DNA of 64,000 nt, from the NCBI GenBank assembly GCA_959026725.1, contig CAUFMG010000014.1, positions 1 to 64,000 on the forward strand, in the 5' to 3' direction. Within the stretch, counting starts at the first letter, position 1, and every line of letters begins with the position of its first letter. This stretch comes from an uncultured Collinsella sp. (GTDB lineage: Bacteria > Actinomycetota > Coriobacteriia > Coriobacteriales > Coriobacteriaceae). Below the pieces are notes generated by a model. The model was not told the origin of the DNA, did no database searches, and saw nothing but the letters and a program-made list of their open reading frames with translations. Shown here piece by piece: positions 1 to 8,004 of this stretch. The position numbers and the translations under genes are program-made.

Positions 1-385
1 CGGCCCTCCGCCATGCCGCAGCTGACGAAATGGCGCAGCACGGCAGCATCGTCAACGAACCTCAGACCACCCTTGACGGTTGTAAAGGCGCTCAGGACGT
101 CTCCGTTGTTGGAGGTATAGAAGTCGAAATCGTAAACGGGGGAATAATCCGTACCGCCCTGCGAAGCGACGGCGCCCGCGAGGGAAGCGCAACCGGTCGC
201 GATCCTGCCCTCAGCGCGACCGCTGCTGAGGTAATGACCATATAGAGCGGTGAGGTTGGCACCGAATGCGCGACGAAGGTCGGGGTATCTGTTGTAATAG
301 CTCAGCACGTCGAAGGACTCGCTCCCGCGACGGCCCTCCGCCATGCCGCAGCTGACGAAATGGCGCAGCACGGCAGCATCGTCAA
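1..385. repeat. Exact 55-bp direct repeat inside the amidase gene
   Basis: Positions 1-55 and 331-385 are identical over 55 bp and lie in the same reading frame, 330 bp (110 codons) apart. They encode the end of one wall-binding module (VDDAAVLRHFVSCGMAEGR). Perfect identity at the DNA level suggests recent duplication or gene conversion between modules. Confidence 0.9.
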
Positions 386-2114
386 TCATTACAACGCCAG
401 CGGGGCTTCGTTTAGAAAAAGCGTTGCGAATGTCTTCGTTATTCGATAGATAAAACGAGGGGTCGTAGACGGAAGAATAGTCAACGCCATTGATAGTCGT
501 AGCGTATCCCTCAATCTTTGAGCATCCGGTCCCATGCCTTCCTTCTGCTTTTCCAGCTGTGACGTAATGCTCGTAGTACTTCACTAAATCAAAGCCAAAG
601 GCAGCCCTTAAATCTGGATACTCATTAAAGTAGCTCTGTACGTCAAAAGAAGCAGAGCCGCGCCTACCTTCACTCATACCATAGTTAATAAAATGGTCTA
701 GAGCTAATTCACTATTTCCAGCCGTAGCTTTGGCAACATCGGGATTATTCGACAAATAGTAATTAGCATCGAATACGGAAGAGTAATCGAGCCAAGTTGA
801 CTTAGGAAATTGCGCAATGATCGCATCGGCATCGGCCTCGCCAAGACGCCTGCAACCCTCATCGCTAAAATAATTCAATACGTCCCCCGCATCAGAAATA
901 AAGCCATGCTCAATTAGAATGCCGGGAATACCTTGTTCGCGGGCGCAACGGATGACCGCAAACTCATCTCCAACTTCCATTTGGAATACACCGCGATAGC
1001 TGAGTCCCATAGAAGCGAGGTTGTTCATCACTTTATTCGCAAGCTCCACAGAAACTTGCGTGTAATCATATTCATTGGCAGTGGGCGCATATACCTCGGC
1101 GCCGTGAGCAACAGGCGAACCGGAATTGATATGGAAGCTAACAAAGGCCTGCGCGCCTTGACTCACGCATCGTTGGACACGATAAAGGTAATCATTTCCT
1201 GAGTAGCCACCGCTTTGCTCGCGAGCAAGAACGACTTTAAAGCCATACGCCTCAAGCTTATTCTTACAAGCAGCAACGATCTTCCAAGTTAGATCCGCCT
1301 CACTCTTTCCATTTCCCTGCGCACCAGGGTCGGTGCCGCCATGGCCAGCATCGAGGGCAATTATCCGAACGTTTTTTCGCGCCGAGCGCGCAGCATAGGT
1401 AGAAATGCCGTCCGGTGAATCGGCACACTCCAACGCCTGCTTGATCGATTGGGCCTCAACGGCATTGCCATCGCCGTCTGCATAGTAAACGGAAGTGCCT
1501 TCGCAATTAGCAGTGCCGTCAACAACCGTAAAAGAATAATCTCTGTCAGAGAGATTAATCTCATGTTCAGTACCATCGCCCTGCAGAACATAGGTTATTG
1601 AAGTAAGAAAGTATGTATTGAGTTCTAGCTCCGAGCCAAATGTAAATGCAGCAGAATTAGCATCCTGTGCGGAAGCGTCAACAGCCCCCTGAACTCCATT
1701 GGCGCTCACATAGTTAAGTGTCGCGGAAGCGATAGTATCGCTGTCATTAGGAGTCGCAAACGCGACGACTTGGTCAGTCCCACTGATAAGGTTCGGGTAG
1801 GCAAGATATATATATTGAAAAGGAGAATCAGCCGATTCGGTTTGCGGCTCAGTCGAAGAAGCATCTACACCGAAATCCTCATCAGCTGGCTCGTCAACGT
1901 CCGTCGGCAACGACTGCTCGACATCCATGTCTCCGTCGGCAACGCCCTCGTCGCGTGAAGCTACACCATCGTCTTCGGACACAGCATCTGATGAAATATC
2001 CTCAGCTTGCACGCTATTCGCAGCATAAGCAGCGGCTACAGGACTCATCAAGGGTGAAATCGTTAAAAGAGCAGCTAAAGAAAACGCTGTTGAGGCACGC
2101 AATGCCTTTTTCAT
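1..2114 (-). CDS. Secreted N-acetylmuramoyl-L-alanine amidase with C-terminal repeats (3' end outside window)
   Basis: The frame is open from an ATG at 2114 to position 1, so at least 704 residues are present and the C-terminus is missing. The N-terminus is a signal peptide (KK, then a hydrophobic stretch ending near AAAYA). An acidic linker follows. The Amidase_3 fold begins near residue 255 with DAGHGGTDPG; the other zinc and catalytic positions are visible as SFHINSG (near 327) and LIEHGF (near 400). In this family the enzyme cuts the bond between N-acetylmuramic acid and L-alanine in peptidoglycan. From about residue 435 there are repeats of the type YYLSNNPDV ... HFINYGMSEGRRGS, probably a wall-binding region. 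The role is cell-wall remodelling or cell separation outside the membrane. Family assignment is firm; the substrate specificity is inferred. Confidence 0.88.
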   Translation of the reverse strand, partial: MKKALRASTAFSLAALLTISPLMSPVAAAYAANSVQAEDISSDAVSEDDGVASRDEGVADGDMDVEQSLPTDVDEPADEDFGVDASSTEPQTESADSPFQYIYLAYPNLISGTDQVVAFATPNDSDTIASATLNYVSANGVQGAVDASAQDANSAAFTFGSELELNTYFLTSITYVLQGDGTEHEINLSDRDYSFTVVDGTANCEGTSVYYADGDGNAVEAQSIKQALECADSPDGISTYAARSARKNVRIIALDAGHGGTDPGAQGNGKSEADLTWKIVAACKNKLEAYGFKVVLAREQSGGYSGNDYLYRVQRCVSQGAQAFVSFHINSGSPVAHGAEVYAPTANEYDYTQVSVELANKVMNNLASMGLSYRGVFQMEVGDEFAVIRCAREQGIPGILIEHGFISDAGDVLNYFSDEGCRRLGEADADAIIAQFPKSTWLDYSSVFDANYYLSNNPDVAKATAGNSELALDHFINYGMSEGRRGSASFDVQSYFNEYPDLRAAFGFDLVKYYEHYVTAGKAEGRHGTGCSKIEGYATTINGVDYSSVYDPSFYLSNNEDIRNAFSKRSPAGVVMIDDAAVLRHFVSCGMAEGRRGSESFDVLSYYNRYPDLRRAFGANLTALYGHYLSSGRAEGRIATGCASLAGAVASQGGTDYSPVYDFDFYTSNNGDVLSAFTTVKGGLRFVDDAAVLRHFVSCGMAEG

Positions 2115-2343
2115 ATCGTATCCCCCATCACAAATAATGATACTAAGGGTAGATTATCTTACAATCTCCCCCGCATCGGAAGTCCAGTTATTCAAAGCAT
2201 GGGAATTGTTCTAAAAGCAGATGGACACCTGCCCTTATAAAAAGTAGCAGGCGTACTCAGCAAGCTTTTTTTCGTCTCTAACAGTTTAGATAACAGGTGA
2301 TGATTCGGGGACCGGAAGGTTCCCGAATGTTATGCTCTTCCCA

Positions 2344-2422
2344 GCCAAACAAAGAATCCGCCCGAGCGCCCACCCGGATCTTTGTTTGGCGACAATCCCT
2401 CCGGGTGGGCGCTCGGGCGGAT
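2344..2422. repeat. Nested overlapping inverted repeats at the edge of transposon debris
   Basis: Two perfect inverted repeats interlock. Arm A (2344-2355, 12 bp) pairs with A' (2379-2390). Arm B (2356-2378, 23 bp) pairs with B' (2400-2422). B lies between A and A', so the two hairpins exclude each other unless they form a pseudoknot-like structure. The element sits 14 bp before the decayed transposase start, so it may be a rearranged pair of IS ends. Confidence 0.75.
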
Positions 2423-2435
2423 GGGAAAGATCCAT

Positions 2436-3362
2436 ATGGAAAGAGCGAACCCCTTCAGGGCGCTCGTGGCGGGCCTCACCGCCGACGAGTTCCTGCTGCT
2501 CAGAGAAGCCGTCGGCGAGAGGCACTGCCGCAACGAGGTCGGGGTCGGCACGCTCGCCGTGGCCGCCGCGGCATACTGGCCGGACCCGGGGTGCCCGGAG
2601 TGCGGCGCCGAGGGCGCCTGAAGGGACAGGTCCACCGCAGCAGGAGTACCGAGGTGGCGCTGCCGCTGCTGCGGCAGGAGATTCAACTCCCTCACCGGGA
2701 CCGTCCTCGAGCACTGCAGAAAGCCGCTCCTCGCCTGAGTCTCCTTCATCAGGCTCATGCGCCACAACGTCCCCGTCGAGTGCGCGGCCGATCTGTGCGG
2801 CGTCAACCACAAGACCGCCTTCGAGTGGCGGCACCGTGCGCTCACCACGGCGTCCGGCTGCCGGGACCGAATCATGATGCGCGACACCGTCTGGGTTGAC
2901 GAGATCTGCATCAGCGACACCGACCTCTCCAAGGGCTACGGGCAAGCCCTCAAGCGCGGCCTCTCCCGCCAGGAGCTCTGCACCTGCGTCACCATCGATA
3001 TCCACAAGAACCCCGTCGCGGTCGTCTGCGGCCACGGGAAGCCCAGTTCGGCGCGCGTGAGGGATGCCATGGGCGGCAGGATAGCGCCGGGATCGCTACT
3101 GATTCACGACCTCGAATGGGCCCACGTCGTGTCCCGCCGCTCGACGCGGGACGGCGCGAGGCCCCTCTTCCAGGTCTTCGCCGACGCCTACGAGAGGCAG
3201 TCGGCGGTGATCACCACGAACCTGGAGTTCAGCAGGTGGGGATCGGCATTCGGCGACGACCAGATGTCCGCCGTCATAGACTACATCGTCCACCACGGAA
3301 GGCTCGTCCAGTTCCGCAGGGAGTCCTGCAACGTGCGTCACGCCCTCATGCAGGAGGGGTAA
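2436..3362 (+). pseudogene. IS1595-like transposase remnant fused in frame to an IstB C-terminal fragment
   Basis: From ATG 2436 the frame reads a helical N-terminus and a zinc-ribbon half (CPECG ... RCRCCGRRF), typical of ISXO2/IS1595 transposases. It is broken by two in-frame TGA stops (2619-2621 and 2736-2738; the second is at a position where family members usually have Trp, from memory). It continues with VWVDEICISDTDLSKGYG and a catalytic-type HD (LIHDLEWAH). At about 3125-3135 the sequence switches in the same frame to the end of an IS21-type IstB helper ATPase (RPLFQVFADAYERQSAVITT ... HHGRLVQF) and stops at 3362. The last catalytic residue of the IS1595 fold is lost. This is a dead chimera from nested insertion or deletion. 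Domain identities rest on remembered family signatures. Confidence 0.75.
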
Positions 3363-3370
3363 ATGCCTCA

Positions 3371-3400
3371 AAAAGGGCGCGCACGACCGGAGCGCGCCCA
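3371..3400 (-). terminator. Rho-independent terminator, minus strand
   Basis: An 8-bp GC stem (3376-3383 with 3393-3400) is followed on the minus strand by five Ts (3371-3375). It lies downstream of the 3707-5107 gene and could end its transcript. Confidence 0.55.
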
Positions 3401-3706
3401 GCTCAAATCCCGATGCTCTTTTTACTCAAATCCTCTTGACGAAACACGCCAGATTCCCGGCGTCAGCTACGAGAATACCCGGGCCAATCAACGGCAGCAC
3501 CCGATCAGCATTAAGAATATTGGAAGAAGCGAGGGATCGCTCGCATCAATCCTGATCTAGAAGAGACAGTGAATACTGACTCATCCATCCGCAACCGGCG
3601 TCATGGCCGTATCGAAATAATCGCCATCCAATCGAAACGAAATTCATATCTCAATGCTAAGTTTGACCACAAAGACTATGAACCAAACGGAAGTTTAAAG
3701 CGAAAG
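3401..3706. other. Non-coding stretch downstream of the orphan gene
   Basis: No convincing gene is visible in these 306 bases; the short open frames have no recognisable protein character. Base composition turns AT-rich toward the orphan gene. Confidence 0.6.
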
Positions 3707-5107
3707 CTATACGCGCGAAGAATTGTTATCAATGACCTCTTCGGCAACACATTTAACTAAAGGAATCTCATAGGAAAGTGCGCGATCGTGCTTAAAAGGA
3801 ATAAACGCACCGAAAGTTTGTTTTTTACTGTGAACAATCGCATTTCTTACTTTATAAATTCGGGAAGCTATTAATCCAGCTACATTATCGGATTCCCAAT
3901 CTATAACTGGAGCATCAGATTCAAATTCAACCCCATTGCTCGAATACCACACAGACCAATCGAAACGATAGCGACGTAGGGATTTCATTAGCCGAGGCAC
4001 ATGGACACACGACTCAACCAAGTATTCAAGCTCACGTTTTTCATTTCCAAAACCAAGTTCGCTCTTATGGGATATTTCTTTTTCTAACTTACTAACAATC
4101 GAATACAGATGCTGATCGTTGTATGCAAATTCAACCGACTGGAGCTCGTTTCTCAACAATTCGGTCGTCATTTTTCGATAGGCGGAATTAAAGTAAAATT
4201 CAATCGAATGATAGAAGGACAAAAACTGCAAATATGGGCTTCTCGAAGACACGCCAAGACAAAAATGATTAACAGCGCTGTCGTCAAATTTTACATCCGG
4301 AACACAATCAATTTCTAACTTCGCAACAGATAGCCTCCCGTAACTTCCTTTTTCTAAAAACTCATCAAGCGATGAAATTAGCCTCAGTGGCCTATCTAAA
4401 CAAGAGATGTACTTAAATTGGAAGGAAGTTGCTCGTTCACGAAGTTGTTTCGCTTTTCTAAACCCTTTGGTAGTAATTCGTAAGGAGAGAATACCTGTGA
4501 TTTCAACAAAAGCAGATGTCCAATCATCAACATTATGAGATACGGTTCTTCCACCGGTGGTTGAATGCGATCTCAGGCGTCGCAAAAAAGGATTTCTGCC
4601 TCTGAAAGTATTGCCGTCAAAACAACCTTCATTTAATAACATTAATATAATACAAAAAATATATGTAACGCTCGCCGGACCCATTCTAAATTCAGCATCT
4701 GCATTTACCGATTTACATGAAATTTGATCTGTAAAATGAGTTGCATATAATCCGGATATATCGACCATGCACTCATAGTTCTTACCATTTGAAAACCATT
4801 CCATACCATGAAAATCACCAATGGCCTCAACCGCTTTATCATATTCGTGTTTCAAGTCGTCGTCATTTATAATAATTGTCTTCTCAAAATCCGAAATCTC
4901 GGGGTCAAACTCTTCTTCAATTCGATAACTGAGATTTAAATGACATGTCAAATCATCACTGGCGTTATTTGGAGAGCTCTTGATTCCCATGATGGAGCAA
5001 AATACTTCTTTGAAAGAAACGTAATCGACAATATCCATAAGATACCTCTTAACACTTATATGACACTTGTTCTCAATACTATATCTGTCAACAATTTTTA
5101 ATGCCAT
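3707..5107 (-). CDS. AT-rich orphan protein with C-terminal HEPN-like motif
   Basis: The product is 466 aa. The start is ATG 5107 with an AGAAGGA ribosome site. I do not recognise the whole protein. Near the C-terminus is IYKVRNAIVHSKK, which fits the R-x4-6-H signature of HEPN domains (RNases in many toxin and phage-defence proteins). The gene is clearly richer in A and T than its neighbours and uses different codons, so recent transfer is likely. It stands alone between IS1595/IstB debris on one side and IstB debris on the other. A defence role is inference from the motif and context. It could instead be an ordinary transferred gene with no defence function. A terminator candidate follows at 3371-3400. 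Confidence 0.7.
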   Translation of the reverse strand: MALKIVDRYSIENKCHISVKRYLMDIVDYVSFKEVFCSIMGIKSSPNNASDDLTCHLNLSYRIEEEFDPEISDFEKTIIINDDDLKHEYDKAVEAIGDFHGMEWFSNGKNYECMVDISGLYATHFTDQISCKSVNADAEFRMGPASVTYIFCIILMLLNEGCFDGNTFRGRNPFLRRLRSHSTTGGRTVSHNVDDWTSAFVEITGILSLRITTKGFRKAKQLRERATSFQFKYISCLDRPLRLISSLDEFLEKGSYGRLSVAKLEIDCVPDVKFDDSAVNHFCLGVSSRSPYLQFLSFYHSIEFYFNSAYRKMTTELLRNELQSVEFAYNDQHLYSIVSKLEKEISHKSELGFGNEKRELEYLVESCVHVPRLMKSLRRYRFDWSVWYSSNGVEFESDAPVIDWESDNVAGLIASRIYKVRNAIVHSKKQTFGAFIPFKHDRALSYEIPLVKCVAEEVIDNNSSRV

Positions 5108-5574
5108 GAATCCTTCTTTTTTGTTTGAGGGAGGAGGTGGTCAATTTGGAGATATTCATTTCCAAACTAATGTACCATCGCGTGGAGTCGACAGCATTTC
5201 CACCAAAGGCGTGATGGGTTTCGTTTGCCGCGAAAATAAGTAAACAGGCGCTCTTAGGAGCGTGGCCCCTACTTCCTCTCAAGGAGAAAACATAATAATT
5301 GGGACGATTCACAGTCGACAGGCAACTAAGCCGTATCACAATTTGGGGGCACGCATAGGAGTCACCGATATTCTCAAACTAAATATTGCATCGATACCTA
5401 AGCAGATGAAGTAAATGATCGACTATCGAAAGCAATATACTCCTAGAGTCGGAGCTATGCCCAAATACTTGGCTGGACAAGGCGAAATACCGGTATCAAC
5501 GGAACTCAAGTTGAGTATTTGCTCGCTTGAGCACTGCTGAATATCGCGAAACAGCACCGCCGATATCGCGCCTG
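5108..5574. other. Intergenic region upstream of the orphan gene
   Basis: No supported gene is seen. The region should carry the promoter of the leftward orphan gene, but I cannot fix -35/-10 boxes with confidence. Short open frames here lack ribosome sites and recognisable content. Confidence 0.5.
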
Positions 5575-5609
5575 GGCACCGGGGCCGACACTGGCCCCGG
5601 TGCCTTTTT
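5575..5609 (+). terminator. Strong orphan terminator, plus strand
   Basis: A perfect 12-bp stem (5575-5586 with 5593-5604), a 6-base loop and five Ts on the plus strand. No intact plus-strand gene precedes it, so it is probably left over from a lost gene or IS end. Confidence 0.75.
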
Positions 5610-5621
5610 ATCGCTACCGGT

Positions 5622-5925
5622 CTATCCGCGGCGCTGCCGCATGTTGGCCTCGCCCATGTCGAACCAGACCGCGCTGTGCACGATCCTGTCCACAATCGCG
5701 TCCGCGTGTACCCCGCCGCCGAGCCTCGGGTGCCAGTCCTTCTTCTTGAACTGGGTGCAGAAGACGGTCGAGGCCGTGCCGCACCTCAGCTCAATCAGCT
5801 CCAGCAGCATCGACCTGAACTCAGTGTCCGGCTTGTCCAGAAGCCACTCGTCGACCACGAGCAGGCCGAACGCGCCGTACTTGCGGACGAGCTTGCGCTC
5901 GACACCCGGTCGGATTAGCCTTCCC
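5622..5925 (-). pseudogene. IstB-like IS21 helper ATPase fragment
   Basis: The minus strand reads KYGAFGLLVVDEWLLDKPD, then STVFCTQFKKKDWHPRLGGG and VHADAIVDRIVH, the C-terminal half of an IstB ATPase (AAA+ helper of IS21-family transposition). The N-terminal half with the Walker A loop is absent, and no transposase partner is present. Upstream the frame runs into an unrelated membrane-protein remnant near 5930. A non-functional fragment. Confidence 0.8.
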
Positions 5926-5929
5926 CACT

Positions 5930-6688
5930 GGCGCCTCAGTATCCGTTGAATCGATCCAAACCACCATACTGGTCATGGACGTGTCCGTATCGGGCATACG
6001 CGTCTCGACCGCAGCGTTTTGCCCCACAAGCGCTACCACCGGGGTTCCTTCGGCGCCAATAGTCTCGCCCACATAGCCGATCAGCTCCAAATGATCAGCA
6101 TCGAGCAAAGCCCGGCCAGCACCCGAGACGACCGGCCATGACGGTAGCGATGTCCATAAACAGGCTTTCCGCGCGAGCGACATAAGAAGGCCCGCCCTGC
6201 AAAACGTATAGATAGGCCATAGCAACAAGCAAAATATAACGACGACGATGGTTTAACAAGACAACAGATATGACCGTTCCGATCCTCAATACGAACCAAT
6301 AAGCCACATGGGAGAATGCGAAATTCACTGTTGACAAGTCTACATACCAGCTAATATAGCAAATAAGAACGCAAATTATAATAAAATCCACTAGCAGCCC
6401 GTCGATGGGAATCCAAAAGAGCGGCACATAACGCAGGAATCCAAAGACAGAGACAAGAAAAACTATTAGATACAGATGTAGCTTCTGGTCCAACGCATGC
6501 AAAGCCGGAAGTATAAAGGGCAGCAAAAATACAAGCCTTCGATTGAAGCTATCTGTTAAACAGCCTTGTTTATGGAGTATTCGACTTTCCCCGCAACAAA
6601 CCAGATTGTTATGGCAGCAAAGCAGCCGACCGTAGTTCTTCCAATTGGATAGAAAAAGATATTGTAGAAAAAACTAATAATACCTCGA
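5930..6688 (-). pseudogene. Decayed multi-spanning membrane protein gene
   Basis: Pieces of one membrane protein are spread over at least two frames. 6690-6550 encodes a hydrophobic fragment (YNIFFYPIG ... AITIWFVAGKVEYS) ending in a stop. 6526-6120 encodes several transmembrane segments (LIVFLVSVFGFLRYVPLFW and others). After a frame change near 6120-6130 a soluble tail follows (LDADHLELIGYVGETIG ... MTSMVVWID) and runs into the IstB fragment. I do not recognise the family; a polysaccharide or cell-envelope membrane protein would fit the neighbourhood. The gene seems truncated by the IS21 remnant. Confidence 0.55.
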
Positions 6689-6689
6689 C

Positions 6690-7793
6690 CTAGAACCGTT
6701 CGAGAATTTCCTCGGCATTATCTCGCAGATAAATATCTAGATCCGGCACGGCAAACTGCACGTAGCCCCTCTGTGGTGCCTGAATAACCTCTCTGTGTAG
6801 CAATTTGGCCCTAATAGAGCTGATCTCATTGGTCTTTTTACCCATGCGCCTAGCAATCTCGGCTGATTTGGACTGTTGTTTATCCTCGCACATGGCCAAA
6901 AGGTATTTGATATCGTTGAGCCCCAGTCCAGAAATCGCGGGCTCGTGAACAACATCGTGAAAACGAGCCTCTGCCAGCGCAATGCCTTCAGTGACGTCGC
7001 GCTCGCTCACAATGGCACTTTTGGCACGATGCAAGTTGGCGCGCTGCCAAATGGAATAACCGACCAGTTGCACCAGATAGGCATAGCCCTTAGTGGCCTT
7101 AGCGGCTCTCGACAGGAGATTGTCCTCTATGGTCAAGCCAGTCGCGACAAAGCTATCGCCCATAGAGAGCGCTACCTCCACCTGGTTGATAGGCGCCAGA
7201 TCTTCGGGGAGGGCACGACGCAAGAACGTAAGCGCCTTGCCGTTAATAAGATCCATAACACCGGCGGGTAAACCGGCAAAGGCAAGTGCGATATCTACTC
7301 TTTCCCCTATCAAAAGCTGAACCGTAGACGCAATGGCACGCATATCGTCAATCGGAGCGTCCTGAACTTCATCGATGGCAATAAAAAGACCCTTGGCTGA
7401 CCTCGCTGCCGAGCTTAGCAACTTTCTAAGACTCGACTCTTTGGGTGCAACATCGACTTTCGCGGAAACAAAGCCGGCGTTTACGCCGACCGAAGCATTA
7501 GTCGCAAGGGAAGAATCAGCAACCTGATCCCTCAGGTCCAGCAATAGGTTAGGGCCAGCAGAAACAATAGCGGTCTTCCATCCAAGCTCTCGCGCACGAT
7601 CCCTAAGATCGCAGAGCAAAACAGTTTTTCCGGAGCCCCTCGGTCCAGCGATGCGCATGAGCCTCGCAGGTGCGCCAATTCCCGCATTCAAACTCTCGGT
7701 AAACTCAAGGGCAATATCATCACGACCAATTATGCGCGGAGGCTCAGCGCCGGCAGTAGGACGAAACGGGTTATGGAATACAGTGGCGCTCAC
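6690..7793 (-). CDS. AAA-type ATP-binding protein (MoxR/ORC-like P-loop ATPase)
   Basis: The product is 367 aa if the GTG at 7793 is used (AGAGG seven bases upstream); a TTG at 7808 is also possible. Walker A is AGPRGSGKT (residues 49-57) and Walker B is LFIAIDEVQD (near 140). The C-terminal part looks like a winged helix (ISSIRAKLLHREVIQA). Such proteins occur as stand-alone ATPases in actinobacteria, often near mobile or defence genes. Both P-loop motifs are intact. Its partner and substrate are unknown. The promoter should lie in 7794-8004. Confidence 0.75.
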   Translation of the reverse strand: MSATVFHNPFRPTAGAEPPRIIGRDDIALEFTESLNAGIGAPARLMRIAGPRGSGKTVLLCDLRDRARELGWKTAIVSAGPNLLLDLRDQVADSSLATNASVGVNAGFVSAKVDVAPKESSLRKLLSSAARSAKGLFIAIDEVQDAPIDDMRAIASTVQLLIGERVDIALAFAGLPAGVMDLINGKALTFLRRALPEDLAPINQVEVALSMGDSFVATGLTIEDNLLSRAAKATKGYAYLVQLVGYSIWQRANLHRAKSAIVSERDVTEGIALAEARFHDVVHEPAISGLGLNDIKYLLAMCEDKQQSKSAEIARRMGKKTNEISSIRAKLLHREVIQAPQRGYVQFAVPDLDIYLRDNAEEILERF

Positions 7794-8004
7794 TTGTTTG
7801 CCTCTCAAGACAATCGATTATTGGTCAATCTTAGCTTTAAAAGTTTATCGTAGACTATATCGAATTATATCCAGTTGTATAAGTCTGTATAAACGTATCG
7901 CGGAAGTATCGAGCTATCGTGATGCATTGCAGCAAATCGCCTAGACGCTGCTTTCTTCTCAGCTCATATCGAAAGTAAGTTGAGGACTTCCTAAAACCCA
8001 TTTT

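Noticed and set aside
2619..2738. Two in-frame TGA codons as possible recoding (selenocysteine) in the transposase
   Set aside because: No insertion element is evident and the gene is a truncated chimera, so decay is the simpler reading.
5088..5339. An 83-codon minus-strand frame upstream of the orphan gene
   Set aside because: No ribosome site or recognisable content; overlaps the start region of the orphan gene.
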